Source: Neobacillus vireti
GTDB lineage: Bacteria > Bacillota > Bacilli > Bacillales > Cytobacillaceae
Direction: 5' to 3'
NCBI RefSeq assembly: GCF_001026695.1
Contig: NZ_LDNB01000021.1
Location: forward strand, 124,001 to 188,000
DNA length: 64,000 nucleotides
The notes beneath the pieces were generated by a model. The model saw nothing but the letters and a program-made list of their open reading frames with translations. It was not told the DNA's origin and ran no database searches. The first letter of the stretch is position 1. Every line of letters starts with the position of its first letter. Made by a program: the position numbers and the translations under genes. Positions 6,416 to 15,109 of the stretch are shown one piece after another.

Positions 6416-8605
6416 TTACTTCAATTTTAGGTTTTTTAAAGCATCTGCCAAAGCCGTATTAATTGGCTCTTCTTCCTTGTTTTGGTTTTTTAAATATTTT
6501 TGTACAGTCCGTTTATCCACTTTACCAGCAGATTCTTTTTTACGGCGCGCTTCGAAAGTAGATAGTTTCTCACGATACCCGCATTTACAAACAAAAATTT
6601 GTCCTTCCCCTTCGCCGCGAAGCTCCAGTTTTTTATGGCATTGTGGGCAGCGTGCATTTGTGACGCGGGAAACATTTTTACGATGTCCACATTCCCGATC
6701 TTGGCACACAAGCATTTTACCCTTTTTTCCGTTTACTTCAAGCATAGGTTTTCCACAGTCTGGACAATTCTTTGTAGAGATGTTGTCGTGCTTATACTTT
6801 TTATTGCTTGCTTTAATTTCAGCAACAATTTCTTTCGTGTAGTTTTTCATTTCGCTAATAAAGACTTCTTTTTTCAACTTACCATGTGCAATTTGATCAA
6901 GCTTTTGTTCCCACTCGGCTGTCAAAGTCGGTGATTTAAGCTCCTCAGGAACTAAGTCTAGCAATTGACGACCCTTCGAAGTAATATGAATGTCTTTGCC
7001 ACGACGCTCGATTAAGAATGAATTGAATAGCTTATCAATGATATCCGCCCGTGTAGCAACAGTACCAAGCCCACCCGTGGATTTTAAGGTATCTGCTAAT
7101 TGTTTATTTTTCGTATCCATATATTTCGTTGGATTTTCCATTGCCGACAGTAATGTCGCCTCATTAAAGCGGGCAGGCGGCTTCGTTTGACCTGATGTTT
7201 GAGCGATTAGTTTTACGTTTAGGGTGTCGCCTTTTTCAATCCGTGGTAAAATCTGTTCTTTCAGATCATCACCTTCATCGTCTTCGTCAAGTCGATTATT
7301 GTAAACTTCTTTCCAACCAAGCGATAAAATAGTTTTGCCCTTAGCAACGAAGTTTTCCTCACCAATTTTTGCACGAAGCGTTAATTGCTCGTACTCAAAT
7401 GCCGGGAATAATACTGCTAGGAAGCGTTTTACAACCAAGTCATAAATTTTCCGTTCTTTATCTGTAAAAGTTGAAAAGTTCACATATCCTTCTGTAGGAA
7501 TAATCGCATGGTGATCGGATACCTTGCTGTCATCAACAAAAGCTTTTGATGCCTTAATTGGCTTTTTTAAGATTTTGCTTGTTAGTAAGCGATATTCACC
7601 AATTCCACATGCCTTCAGACGCTCTGGTAAAGTTGGAACAATGTCGGATGAAATAAACCGTGAGTCTGTCCGTGGATACGTTAAAACTTTATGCTGCTCG
7701 TACAACTTTTGCATAATATTCAATGTTTCCTTTGCAGAGTACCCAAAGATTTTATTTGCATCGCGCTGTAGTTCTGTTAAGTCATATAGACCTGGAGAAA
7801 AAGTCTTCTTCGGCTTTTTTTCAATTTCCGTTACCTTGGCATTTTGCTTGCCAAGTTTTTTTACAATCGCATCGAGTTTATCTTTATCAAAACTGCGGCT
7901 GTTGCCTTTTACATCCTGCCATGTCAACTTTAATTGGTCTATTGTTTGCGCTTCGATGCCGTAATAAGTTTGTGCTTTGAAGTTTCTAATTTCGTCCTCA
8001 CGGGCTGCAATGATTGCAACAGTAGGTGTTTGTACACGACCACAGTTTAGTTGTGCATTGAACCTGGTTGTTAATGCACGTGTTGCATTAAGACCGATAT
8101 ACCAGTCAGCTTCTGAACGTGCAACAGCTGATGCATATAAATTTTCATACGATGCGCCTGGCTTCAAGTTTGCAAAGCCGTCTTTAATCGCTTTATCCGT
8201 TACAGATGAGATCCATAGACGTTTAATTGGTTTATTGACTTTTGCTTTATCAATAATCCAACGTGCGACTAATTCTCCCTCTCTCCCTGCGTCTGTAGCC
8301 ACAATTATTTCATTGACATCATTTCTAATCAGTTGACTTTTCACAGCATTAAACTGCTTTCCAGTCTGTTTAATGACTGTCAACTTTAACCGCTCAGGCA
8401 GCATAGGCAGATCTTCTAAATTCCAAGTTTTATATTTCACATCATAACTTTCTGGGTCAGCAAGTGTAACTAGGTGTCCTAGTGCCCACGTAACGATATA
8501 TTTATTTCCTTCAAGATACCCGTTTCCTTTTTTATTACAATTCAGCACACGTGCTATATCACGTGCGACAGAAGGTTTTTCAGCAATGACAATACTTTTT
8601 ACCAT
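6416..8605 (-). CDS. topB: DNA topoisomerase III
   Basis: A type IA topoisomerase that decatenates and relaxes DNA through a 5'-phosphotyrosine intermediate. The Toprim domain is N-terminal, with the acidic motif ATDAGREGE at 103-111. The active-site tyrosine is Tyr310 in LTYPRTDSRFIS. The C-terminus has two Cys4 zinc ribbons (CPDCGKPM...CQDRECG and CPQCHKKL...CKCG), about residues 600-680. I place the start at 8605 (MVKSIVIAEKPSVAR) because GAAAGGATG precedes it. An upstream in-frame ATG would add 14 unrelated residues. At 729 residues it matches B. subtilis TopB. Confidence 0.96.
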   Translation of the reverse strand: MVKSIVIAEKPSVARDIARVLNCNKKGNGYLEGNKYIVTWALGHLVTLADPESYDVKYKTWNLEDLPMLPERLKLTVIKQTGKQFNAVKSQLIRNDVNEIIVATDAGREGELVARWIIDKAKVNKPIKRLWISSVTDKAIKDGFANLKPGASYENLYASAVARSEADWYIGLNATRALTTRFNAQLNCGRVQTPTVAIIAAREDEIRNFKAQTYYGIEAQTIDQLKLTWQDVKGNSRSFDKDKLDAIVKKLGKQNAKVTEIEKKPKKTFSPGLYDLTELQRDANKIFGYSAKETLNIMQKLYEQHKVLTYPRTDSRFISSDIVPTLPERLKACGIGEYRLLTSKILKKPIKASKAFVDDSKVSDHHAIIPTEGYVNFSTFTDKERKIYDLVVKRFLAVLFPAFEYEQLTLRAKIGEENFVAKGKTILSLGWKEVYNNRLDEDDEGDDLKEQILPRIEKGDTLNVKLIAQTSGQTKPPARFNEATLLSAMENPTKYMDTKNKQLADTLKSTGGLGTVATRADIIDKLFNSFLIERRGKDIHITSKGRQLLDLVPEELKSPTLTAEWEQKLDQIAHGKLKKEVFISEMKNYTKEIVAEIKASNKKYKHDNISTKNCPDCGKPMLEVNGKKGKMLVCQDRECGHRKNVSRVTNARCPQCHKKLELRGEGEGQIFVCKCGYREKLSTFEARRKKESAGKVDKRTVQKYLKNQNKEEEPINTALADALKNLKLK

Positions 8606-8732
8606 AGTTAAACATCCTTTCGAATTTCCATAAGTTAAATATAGCATACGTGCTTGCTTTTTATCTTGTACTTACTTCCGGCTGGATAGTATGATAAAAA
8701 GGCATGAAAATAGAGAAACGGGGATTTTTCAC

Positions 8733-9998
8733 ATGAGGATAAGGGATTGGGATTCTAATTTAAAGGTTCGCTTGTTTGGGGAAGCGATGATGAATATTAC
8801 CTTTTGGATGTTTTTTCCGTTCTTAACGATTTATTTTGCGGAAGAGTTCGGTAAAAATAAAGCAGGGCTGTTATTAGTTTTTTCACAGATTTTTTCCGTG
8901 ATTGCTAATCTGATGGGCGGATATTGTGCCGATCGTTTTGGGCGAAAACGGATGATGGTTCTTTCTTCCATCGGGCAAGGACTTTCCTTCTTAGCCTTTG
9001 CCATCGCCAGTTCACCATGGCTTCAATCCCCTTGGATGGGCTTTGTCTCGTTTGCATTTGCTGGTGTGTTCGGTTCTTTTTACTGGCCTGCGAGCCAAGC
9101 GATGGTAGCCGATGTTGTGCCCGAAAAGGACCGGAGCAATGTGTTTGCCATTTTTTATACGTCTATCAATATAGCGGTGGTAGTCGGTCCAATATTAGGG
9201 GCGATTTTTTATGTCCACTATCGCTTTCAGCTGTTGCTGGTAGCAGGTGCAGTGTGCATATTACTGGGTCTAATCCTGGCGAAATGGACGCGGGAAACCG
9301 CACCCATTCAAAAAACAGCTGCGCTTTCCAGCGGTGGAAAGTGGTATTACTTTTTAGTAAATCAGCTGAGAGATTATGGGCTTATTATTAAGGATAAAAC
9401 CTTTCTGTTATTTATCATGGCGGGGGTTTTAGCAGGACAGACATTTATGCAATTGGACTTATTAATTCCAGTTTATATAAAGGATTTTGTAAAAAATCAA
9501 ACCCTCTTTTCCATTGGCAATTGGTCGTTCACTCTAAAGGGTGAGCAGGCATTTGGAATTGTCCTTGCCGAAAATGGCTTCCTTGTTGCCCTATTTACAG
9601 TTTTCGTGACGAAGTGGATGGGAAAATATTATGAAAGAAACGTGTTTGTTCTTTCCTCGGTAGTCTACGCGATTTCAATTGTTATTTTCAGTCAAACGCA
9701 TTGGATTTGGGGATTAATAATCGCGATGGCGGTATTCACGTTTGCTGAATTAATGGGTGCCGGACTGCAGCAAAGCTTCGTTTCCAGACTTGCTCCTGAG
9801 CATATGCGGGGACAATATTTTGCCGCCGCAAGCTTGCGCTACACACTTGGTCGGACAATTGCACCACTTTCCATCCCGATGACGGTTTGGATTGGCTATG
9901 GCTGGACGTTTTTCGTTCTAACTATTCTCGCTTTGGTCAGTGCGGGCTTGTATTGGGTGATGTTTTATTCATTTGAAAAACAAAAAATTTCAGCTTAA
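8733..9998 (+). CDS. Major facilitator superfamily drug/metabolite exporter
   Basis: A polytopic membrane transporter of 421 residues with twelve predicted helices. The MFS loop 2-3 motif is GGYCADRFGRKRMMVLSS, and PEKDRSNVFAIFYTSINIAVVVGP is typical of proton-coupled efflux pumps. The start is taken at MRIRDWDSNLKVRLFGE because related Bacillus proteins begin this way and a GGGG lies upstream. The ATG at 8691 would add 14 residues with a poorer ribosome site. It is divergent from topB and followed by repeat arrays rather than another gene. The substrate is unknown. Confidence 0.85.
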   Translation: MRIRDWDSNLKVRLFGEAMMNITFWMFFPFLTIYFAEEFGKNKAGLLLVFSQIFSVIANLMGGYCADRFGRKRMMVLSSIGQGLSFLAFAIASSPWLQSPWMGFVSFAFAGVFGSFYWPASQAMVADVVPEKDRSNVFAIFYTSINIAVVVGPILGAIFYVHYRFQLLLVAGAVCILLGLILAKWTRETAPIQKTAALSSGGKWYYFLVNQLRDYGLIIKDKTFLLFIMAGVLAGQTFMQLDLLIPVYIKDFVKNQTLFSIGNWSFTLKGEQAFGIVLAENGFLVALFTVFVTKWMGKYYERNVFVLSSVVYAISIVIFSQTHWIWGLIIAMAVFTFAELMGAGLQQSFVSRLAPEHMRGQYFAAASLRYTLGRTIAPLSIPMTVWIGYGWTFFVLTILALVSAGLYWVMFYSFEKQKISA

Positions 9999-10023
9999 AT
10001 AAGAAATCACATAAGGTAAATAG

Positions 10024-10260
10024 CAATTCGCAAATAAAAGGTTGAGAATCGCAAATAAACAGCATAAATTCGCAAATAAAAGGACTAGATTCGCAAATAA
10101 ACAGCACAAATTCGCAAATAAAATAGATTTGCGGTGGACCAATGCCCTCTGTGATTTATTTATCAGCGGAAATTTATGTTTTATCAGCGGTTTTAGTTCA
10201 GATCGGCGAATTTTTGATTTTATCAGCGAATATTTACTATTTTTCATCGAATCATCTAAA
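10024..10260 (+). repeat. 21-bp tandem array, TCGCAAATAAA family
   Basis: Five units of 20-22 bp begin TCGCAAATAAA, ending alternately in AAGG or CAGCA (10026-10130). They are followed by units beginning TTATCAGCGG/TTATCAGCGA, also near 21-bp spacing. The same motif in reverse complement (TTATTTGCGAAT) lies between pspA and liaF (24125-24205). All frames give low-complexity peptides, so the array is noncoding. Confidence 0.75.
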
Positions 10261-10388
10261 ACAAGAACCTTTCCGATATCCATTTTTCACCTTAAGGCAG
10301 CGTGGCTATAGAATATCTAAATTGTCTTCAGCACACTAAGATTTCATAAATATTTTTTAACAAATTGTCAATAAATTGTACTAATTTG

Positions 10389-10417
10389 TTCACATTTACC
10401 CCTTTTAATATTATAAT
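10389..10417 (+). promoter_or_regulatory. SigmaA-type promoter of the 38-residue membrane protein
   Basis: TTCACA (10389-10394) and TATAAT (10412-10417) are separated by 17 bp, about 40 nt before the small gene. Confidence 0.65.
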
Positions 10418-10456
10418 TACCTTGTAAAGGTTTCTATTATAAGGACGGTGGAATTA

Positions 10457-10573
10457 ATGGAATTATCACAGTTCATGGCTCCAACTTCATTGTCAGGCAT
10501 TATTACATTTTTAGTTCTATTTTCAGCAGGTGTTTATTTTAATATAAAAGTATATGGTAGCAAGCTACGGTAA
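10457..10573 (+). CDS. Small single-span membrane protein, 38 residues
   Basis: A short protein MELSQFMAPTSLSGIITFLV... with one hydrophobic helix at about residues 11-30 and a basic end (NIKVYGSKLR). It has its own sigmaA promoter (10389-10417), a good Shine-Dalgarno (AAGGACGGTGG) six bases before the ATG, and a perfect terminator overlapping the stop. This is the layout of a real monocistronic small gene. No known family is recognised. Its predicted topology is N-out/C-in. Confidence 0.7.
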   Translation: MELSQFMAPTSLSGIITFLVLFSAGVYFNIKVYGSKLR

Positions 10574-10598
10574 AGATGAAAATCTTTACTTTTTTTTT
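10570..10598 (+). terminator. Terminator overlapping the stop of the 38-residue gene
   Basis: GTAAAGAT-GAAA-ATCTTTAC is followed by nine T: a perfect 8-bp stem with a GNRA-like loop. Confidence 0.85.
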
Positions 10599-10683
10599 GC
10601 GTTTTTAGACTAGAAGTTCCGGTTTCTTTTTCCAATTAAAAACGCTACAATATAGGAAGATTCTGAAAAAGGAGATTATACAT

Positions 10684-11916
10684 ATGAGTGAATTTCAAAA
10701 AAACCTTGAAAAATATGCTGAGCTGGCCGTCAAGGTAGGCGTTAATGTTCAGCCAGGTCAAACGTTAGCCATCAATGCCTCCATCGATGCTGCAGAATTT
10801 GTCCGTTTAATTGTAAAAAAAGCCTATGAAACAGGGGCGCAGAATGTCGTTGTCAACTGGAACGACGATACGGTTACAAGAACAAAATATGATTTAGCAC
10901 CAGATGTGGCCTTCCAAGAGTATCCAGTTTGGCGTGCCAAAGAAATGGAAGAGCTTGCTGACAAAGGGGCCGCCTTTATGTCAGTCGTATCTTCGAGCCC
11001 TGATTTATTAAAAGGCGTCGATCCTGAACGTATTTCAAACTTCAATAAAGCGGCTGGCACGGCGTTAAAAAACTACCGAAAAGCAATGATGTCAGATAAA
11101 GTCAGCTGGACCGTTATTGCCGCAGCCTCACCGGCATGGGCCGCGAAAGTATTCCCGGATGAACCTGCTGAAACCCAAGTAAGCAAGCTTTGGGATGCAA
11201 TTATCAAAGCTACTCGTGTCGACGTAGAGAATCCAGTAGAGGCATGGAAAAAACACGACGAAACTCTTCATGCTAAGGTTGACTATTTAAATGAAAAACG
11301 ATATCAGAAGCTTCATTATACAGCACCAGGCACTGATTTAACGATTGAACTTCCGGAAAAACATCTTTGGGTTGGAGCCGGCAGCGTGAATGAAAAGGGA
11401 TTTGAATTTATGGCCAACATGCCGACAGAAGAAGTTTTCACTGTCCCATTGAAAACAGGTGTTAACGGTACTGTGGCAAGTACAAAGCCGTTAAGTTATG
11501 GCGGCAATATCATTGACCGCTTTTCAATTACCTTTGAAAACGGAAAAATTGTCGGCGTAAAAGCTGAGGAAGGCGAAGAGATTTTGAAGCGTCTTGTGGA
11601 CACTGACGAAGGCTCACATTATCTTGGTGAAGTCGCACTTGTTCCTTACGACTCACCTATTTCACAGTCCAATGTTCTTTTCTTCAATACCTTGTTTGAT
11701 GAAAACGCCTCTAATCATTTAGCAATCGGAAGTGCCTATGCCTTCTGTATCGAAGGCGGCAAGACAATGTCTGCTGAAGAATTGGAGAAGAATGGTCTTA
11801 ATGAAAGTCTTACCCATGTCGATTTTATGATTGGCTCAGCGGAAATGGACATCGACGGAATTACTGCTGATGGAAAGATTGAACCGCTATTTAGAGCAGG
11901 TAATTGGGCATTTTAG
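10684..11916 (+). CDS. ampS: Aminopeptidase, M29 (AmpS/PepS) family
   Basis: A cytosolic dinuclear-metal exopeptidase of 410 residues that removes N-terminal residues from peptides. Conserved stretches include FANMPTEEVFTVP-type (here FMANMPTEEVFTVPLKTGVN), the EGEE turn (about 295-298), SHYLGEVALVPYDSPI, and NHLAIGSAYAFCIEGG followed by HVDFMIGS, which carry the metal-binding Glu, His and Asp of the M29 family. GGAGATTATACAT precedes the ATG. The gene is monocistronic and ends at a strong terminator. Confidence 0.93.
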   Translation: MSEFQKNLEKYAELAVKVGVNVQPGQTLAINASIDAAEFVRLIVKKAYETGAQNVVVNWNDDTVTRTKYDLAPDVAFQEYPVWRAKEMEELADKGAAFMSVVSSSPDLLKGVDPERISNFNKAAGTALKNYRKAMMSDKVSWTVIAAASPAWAAKVFPDEPAETQVSKLWDAIIKATRVDVENPVEAWKKHDETLHAKVDYLNEKRYQKLHYTAPGTDLTIELPEKHLWVGAGSVNEKGFEFMANMPTEEVFTVPLKTGVNGTVASTKPLSYGGNIIDRFSITFENGKIVGVKAEEGEEILKRLVDTDEGSHYLGEVALVPYDSPISQSNVLFFNTLFDENASNHLAIGSAYAFCIEGGKTMSAEELEKNGLNESLTHVDFMIGSAEMDIDGITADGKIEPLFRAGNWAF

Positions 11917-11970
11917 TTTGCAGGCTCATTAAGAGCTGTGTAACTGGTGGTTTAAGTTTACAGCATTATT

Positions 11971-11998
11971 AAAGAGCAGGAATTCTGCTCTTTTTTCT
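11971..11998 (+). terminator. ampS terminator
   Basis: AAGAGCAG-GAATT-CTGCTCTT is followed by a T run. Confidence 0.88.
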
Positions 11999-12091
11999 AT
12001 TGTTGGAAGAACATAGCACTTGAATTTTCACCTTGGTTAAAGCTAAAATATACTTTTAAGAAAATAAGAACTGTTTGTGGGGGAATCCTTC

Positions 12092-12481
12092 TTGTGGAAT
12101 GACTTTAAACAATTTGCAATGAAAGGCAATGTCATCGATTTAGCGGTCGGGGTTGTTATCGGCGGTGCATTTGGCAAAATCGTTTCTTCCCTTGTCGCCG
12201 ATGTTATTATGCCGTTGGTTGGAATGATCATCGGGGTCGTAGATTTTAGTGATTTAGCCTATGGGAAATTAAAATACGGCCAATTTATCCAAACGGTTGT
12301 TGATTTCTTAATTATTTCTTTTTCCATTTTCCTTTTTGTGAAGTTTCTATATCGGTTTAGGAAGAAAGAGGAATTAGATGAGGTCCCTGAGAAAGTAGAC
12401 CGAAGTGAGGAACTTTTAGCCGAGATTCGCGATTTATTAAAAGAAGATAGAGATATTTCAAGAAAAAATGAAACATCTTGA
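12092..12481 (+). CDS. mscL: Large-conductance mechanosensitive channel MscL
   Basis: A homopentameric membrane channel that opens under membrane tension to release solutes on osmotic downshock. The start is the TTG at 12092, which gives MWNDFKQFAMKGNVIDLAVG, the classic MscL N-terminus. GGGGGA lies seven bases upstream. A GTG at 12077 would add five atypical residues and overlap that site. TM1 (about 14-45, GVVIGGAFGKIVSSLV) and TM2 (about 70-93) are present, with a charged C-terminal bundle (LLAEIRDLLKED). At 129 residues it has the normal length. Confidence 0.96.
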   Translation: MWNDFKQFAMKGNVIDLAVGVVIGGAFGKIVSSLVADVIMPLVGMIIGVVDFSDLAYGKLKYGQFIQTVVDFLIISFSIFLFVKFLYRFRKKEELDEVPEKVDRSEELLAEIRDLLKEDRDISRKNETS

Positions 12482-12506
12482 CTACTTTTTCGTATAACTT
12501 AAATAA

Positions 12507-12627
12507 GAAAAGCGAAAGCGCCTTGGTCAGACCCGACAAGCGCTGGAGGGCCTGACGGTGAAGTCGCTCTTTGACTTCATTGGCAGGTCCGAAGCGACTC
12601 GAGGGGCTAGGCGCTGTAGCTGGACAA
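12507..12627. repeat. Dispersed GC-rich structured repeat, copy 2
   Basis: It opens with AAGAAAAGCGAAAGCGCC and closes with AGGCGCTGTAGCTGGAC. It also contains an inner complementary pair, GAAGTCGCTCTTTGACTTC. Same family as the elements near 352, 40060 and 61698. Confidence 0.7.
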
Positions 12628-12655
12628 TAAGAATATTTTTTTAGAGGTGAATAAA

Positions 12656-13294
12656 TTGTATACACAAACATCATCGACTCAATTTTTACCTTCTGTTTTA
12701 CGGACGTTTGCGCTATCCCTTGCGATTGCCTTCTTGGGCACAATGATAGGGGTATTTGTTCCACCAGCTTTATTCCTGCCGTTAGCTATTCTGGAATTTG
12801 TCATGCTCTTAACTGCTTTTTTCTTTAGACGTAAAAAATCAATGTCCTATTCATTCCTTTACATTTTCACGTTTATCTCAGGTATTACCTTATATCCAAT
12901 TGTAGCTTTTTACTCAGCTACTGCCGGTGCCAATATTGTTGCCATGGCCTTTGCCAGTACAACAGTTGTCTTTACAGGCGTTGCCATTTACGCAACAAAA
13001 TCAAAGCATAATTTCTCGTTTTTAAGTGGATTCCTGCTTGCAGCCCTACTTGCTATGGTGGCAATTGGGATTTTCAACATGTTCTCTCCACTAGGATCTA
13101 CAGCAATGCTTGCATACTCTTTTATCGGTGTATTAGTTTTTAGCGGCTATGTTCTTTTCGATTTTAGCCGAATGAAACACTATGGAGTTCGAGCTGAAGA
13201 TGTGCCGTTAATGGCTTTAAATTTATATTTAGATTTTATTAATCTATTCATCAGCATCCTGCGTATATTTGGGATTCTTAATAGCAGAGATTAG
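12656..13294 (+). CDS. Bax inhibitor-1 / YetJ family membrane protein
   Basis: A seven-helix membrane protein of 212 residues in the BI-1 family, whose bacterial member YetJ is a pH-sensitive calcium leak channel. The C-terminal helix pair (GVLVFSGYVLFDFSRMKHYG ... NLYLDFINLFISILRIFG) carries the family's signature aspartates in FDFSRM and YLDFINLF. I chose the TTG at 12656 with AGAGGTG six bases upstream. An in-frame GTG at 12647 lies inside that site. It follows mscL on the same strand but a structured repeat lies between, so co-transcription is doubtful. Confidence 0.9.
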   Translation: MYTQTSSTQFLPSVLRTFALSLAIAFLGTMIGVFVPPALFLPLAILEFVMLLTAFFFRRKKSMSYSFLYIFTFISGITLYPIVAFYSATAGANIVAMAFASTTVVFTGVAIYATKSKHNFSFLSGFLLAALLAMVAIGIFNMFSPLGSTAMLAYSFIGVLVFSGYVLFDFSRMKHYGVRAEDVPLMALNLYLDFINLFISILRIFGILNSRD

Positions 13295-13296
13295 TT

Positions 13297-13332
13297 AAAA
13301 GGAGCTTGGATATCCAAGCTCCTTTAATTTTT
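13297..13332. terminator. Terminator between the BI-1 gene and the hydroxylase gene
   Basis: A perfect self-complementary AAAGGAGCTTGG/CCAAGCTCCTTT stem is followed by AATTTTTAA. It is shared by two convergent genes. Confidence 0.85.
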
Positions 13333-15070
13333 AATTATAATAAAATAAGGTTAATCCGCGCTGAATCATTTGTTGGACGGAAGGGTCCCAGTCGGTGTTT
13401 TGCAGCTTTTCGACAAGCTGAGTAACAGTAGGATGACTTGGGTTATGCTTTTGATAAATTTCTAGCAGTTCCAGCCGCAATAGCCATTCGCGTTGATATT
13501 TGTCCTCCAGGACGGCTAAAATTCTATCAACCTGGGATAAACTTTGTTCATTCCAATTCGATCCCTCACGTATGTTACGTACTTCTTCATACAGCGTCTC
13601 TAATTCATTCCAACTTCGCTGAACTGCACTTTCTTCAATTTCTTCAGCAGGCTTGAACTGATAATAGGCGTCAGGATCTGCCGCGCCTGCGAATACAGAT
13701 GGAATGCCGGCACCAACAGCCATATCAAACGTCCCCCAATCTGGTTCAAAAAGGACTTGATCCTCATAAGTCACAGTACAATCCTTAAATGAAATTAAGA
13801 TTGGCTTCGCTCCTGAGGACAGAATGCCAGTGACTGTGCCCTTAACAATGACACCGCTTTCAAAATGAAGCAATGCTGCCTTTCCTTCGCTAATTCCTAG
13901 ATCGCGTACTTGATCCTCCGAGCATTCTTCAAGTGCAATACCAGCATCTAAAAGGCCAATCGGCGTTCCAAAGCCTTTACGATGGGTTTCGATGCCATGC
14001 CCCGTTAATTGCTTATTCTCGAAGGATAATGCGGTCGGTCCTTTTGTCCACAAATAAACAGCTTCCCCGTCATCATCCTTCAAAATTGTCGCTACCGTGC
14101 CAGTTACCTGCAAACCAGAAGAAAAACAAATCGTAGCGACACTATCGGACTGCAGTGCTTTCTCCAGACCTTCCGTGCCGCCTTTGCGAAATGCCATCGT
14201 GGCGGCAAATTGATCGATAGCTGAAACTAATTCACCAAAGTTTTTACAAACAAATAATTGCGGCTGAGGTTTGGTGACATCATATGGGGTCCTCACGCAC
14301 TCTTCTACGGTAAATGGAATCTTTTGGACATCATCCGCTAAACAGCTCTGGCTCTCGCCTACCGATGAAAGCAAACCTGCTCCGTAAATTTTTGGATCAC
14401 TGAGCTCGCCAATTAGGCCATATTCCACTGTCCACCAAAACAGCCGGGACACTTGATCGGCTTCAGATATACCTTTTACCTTTGTGCGTGCTTCAGCTAC
14501 CTGACGTTCCGCCTCTTTCACTTGCTCTTCGGTCGAATGAGGATCTTCAGCGACAATTGTTAAATGACGAACCGCTTTAAACACTTCCAGCTTTTCCTTA
14601 CTAGAAATAGCTTTGGAACCCATTTCGCCGATCTTTTTCACAAATCCACGGTATGATTCATCTAATAAAATCGGAGCGTGACCAGCTGCTTCATGAATCA
14701 TATCCGGTGCCGGTGTATAGGCAATGTTTTCTATCTTTCGTATTTCTGTCGCAATCGGTAAGATGCCATTTGCTAAAAAGCCATAAAAAGCGGAGCCGGG
14801 AATTAACCCATCGATTGTCACAGCCCCCCAGCCCACCTTTGCGAGGCTTGTATTCATGTCATCTACCTTTGGAATTGATTCCGTTTTGATACCCGAATCC
14901 TTTAACCCATTTACATAGTAGGGGTGGGCGATTCCCTTTAAAAAATAATGATTTTGCTTCATGACAAACCGCCAGACTGCATGATCGATCGGAGAATAGC
15001 TATCATAATACTGTTTAGAAATAAATTGCTTTAATTGGACAGGAATCTTTTTTACAACATTTCCAATCAT
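13331..15070 (-). CDS. Aromatic amino acid (phenylalanine 4-) hydroxylase, long form
   Basis: A pterin- and iron-dependent monooxygenase that converts phenylalanine to tyrosine. The catalytic domain is residues 1-310. His126 and His131 (PDMIHEAAGHAPIL) and Glu216 (FWWTVEYGLIGE) form the 2-His-1-Glu iron site. Residues 310-579 are an extra C-terminal region with two similar beta-rich stretches (VATICFSSGLQVTGTVATIL and AALLHFESGVIVKGTVTGIL) and a helical tail, much longer than the roughly 260-300 residues of classic bacterial PhhA. I know such long forms from the B. cereus group. I prefer the ATG at 15070 with AAAGGGGAAGG upstream. It lies 39 bp downstream of an ECF sigma gene. Confidence 0.92.
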   Translation of the reverse strand: MIGNVVKKIPVQLKQFISKQYYDSYSPIDHAVWRFVMKQNHYFLKGIAHPYYVNGLKDSGIKTESIPKVDDMNTSLAKVGWGAVTIDGLIPGSAFYGFLANGILPIATEIRKIENIAYTPAPDMIHEAAGHAPILLDESYRGFVKKIGEMGSKAISSKEKLEVFKAVRHLTIVAEDPHSTEEQVKEAERQVAEARTKVKGISEADQVSRLFWWTVEYGLIGELSDPKIYGAGLLSSVGESQSCLADDVQKIPFTVEECVRTPYDVTKPQPQLFVCKNFGELVSAIDQFAATMAFRKGGTEGLEKALQSDSVATICFSSGLQVTGTVATILKDDDGEAVYLWTKGPTALSFENKQLTGHGIETHRKGFGTPIGLLDAGIALEECSEDQVRDLGISEGKAALLHFESGVIVKGTVTGILSSGAKPILISFKDCTVTYEDQVLFEPDWGTFDMAVGAGIPSVFAGAADPDAYYQFKPAEEIEESAVQRSWNELETLYEEVRNIREGSNWNEQSLSQVDRILAVLEDKYQREWLLRLELLEIYQKHNPSHPTVTQLVEKLQNTDWDPSVQQMIQRGLTLFYYN

Positions 15071-15109
15071 CGTGAACCTTCCCCTTTTCAAAGAATATTT
15101 TGGAAGCCA

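Noticed and set aside
10824..11060. 78-codon minus-strand frame inside ampS
   Set aside because: Antisense shadow of a clear M29 aminopeptidase gene.
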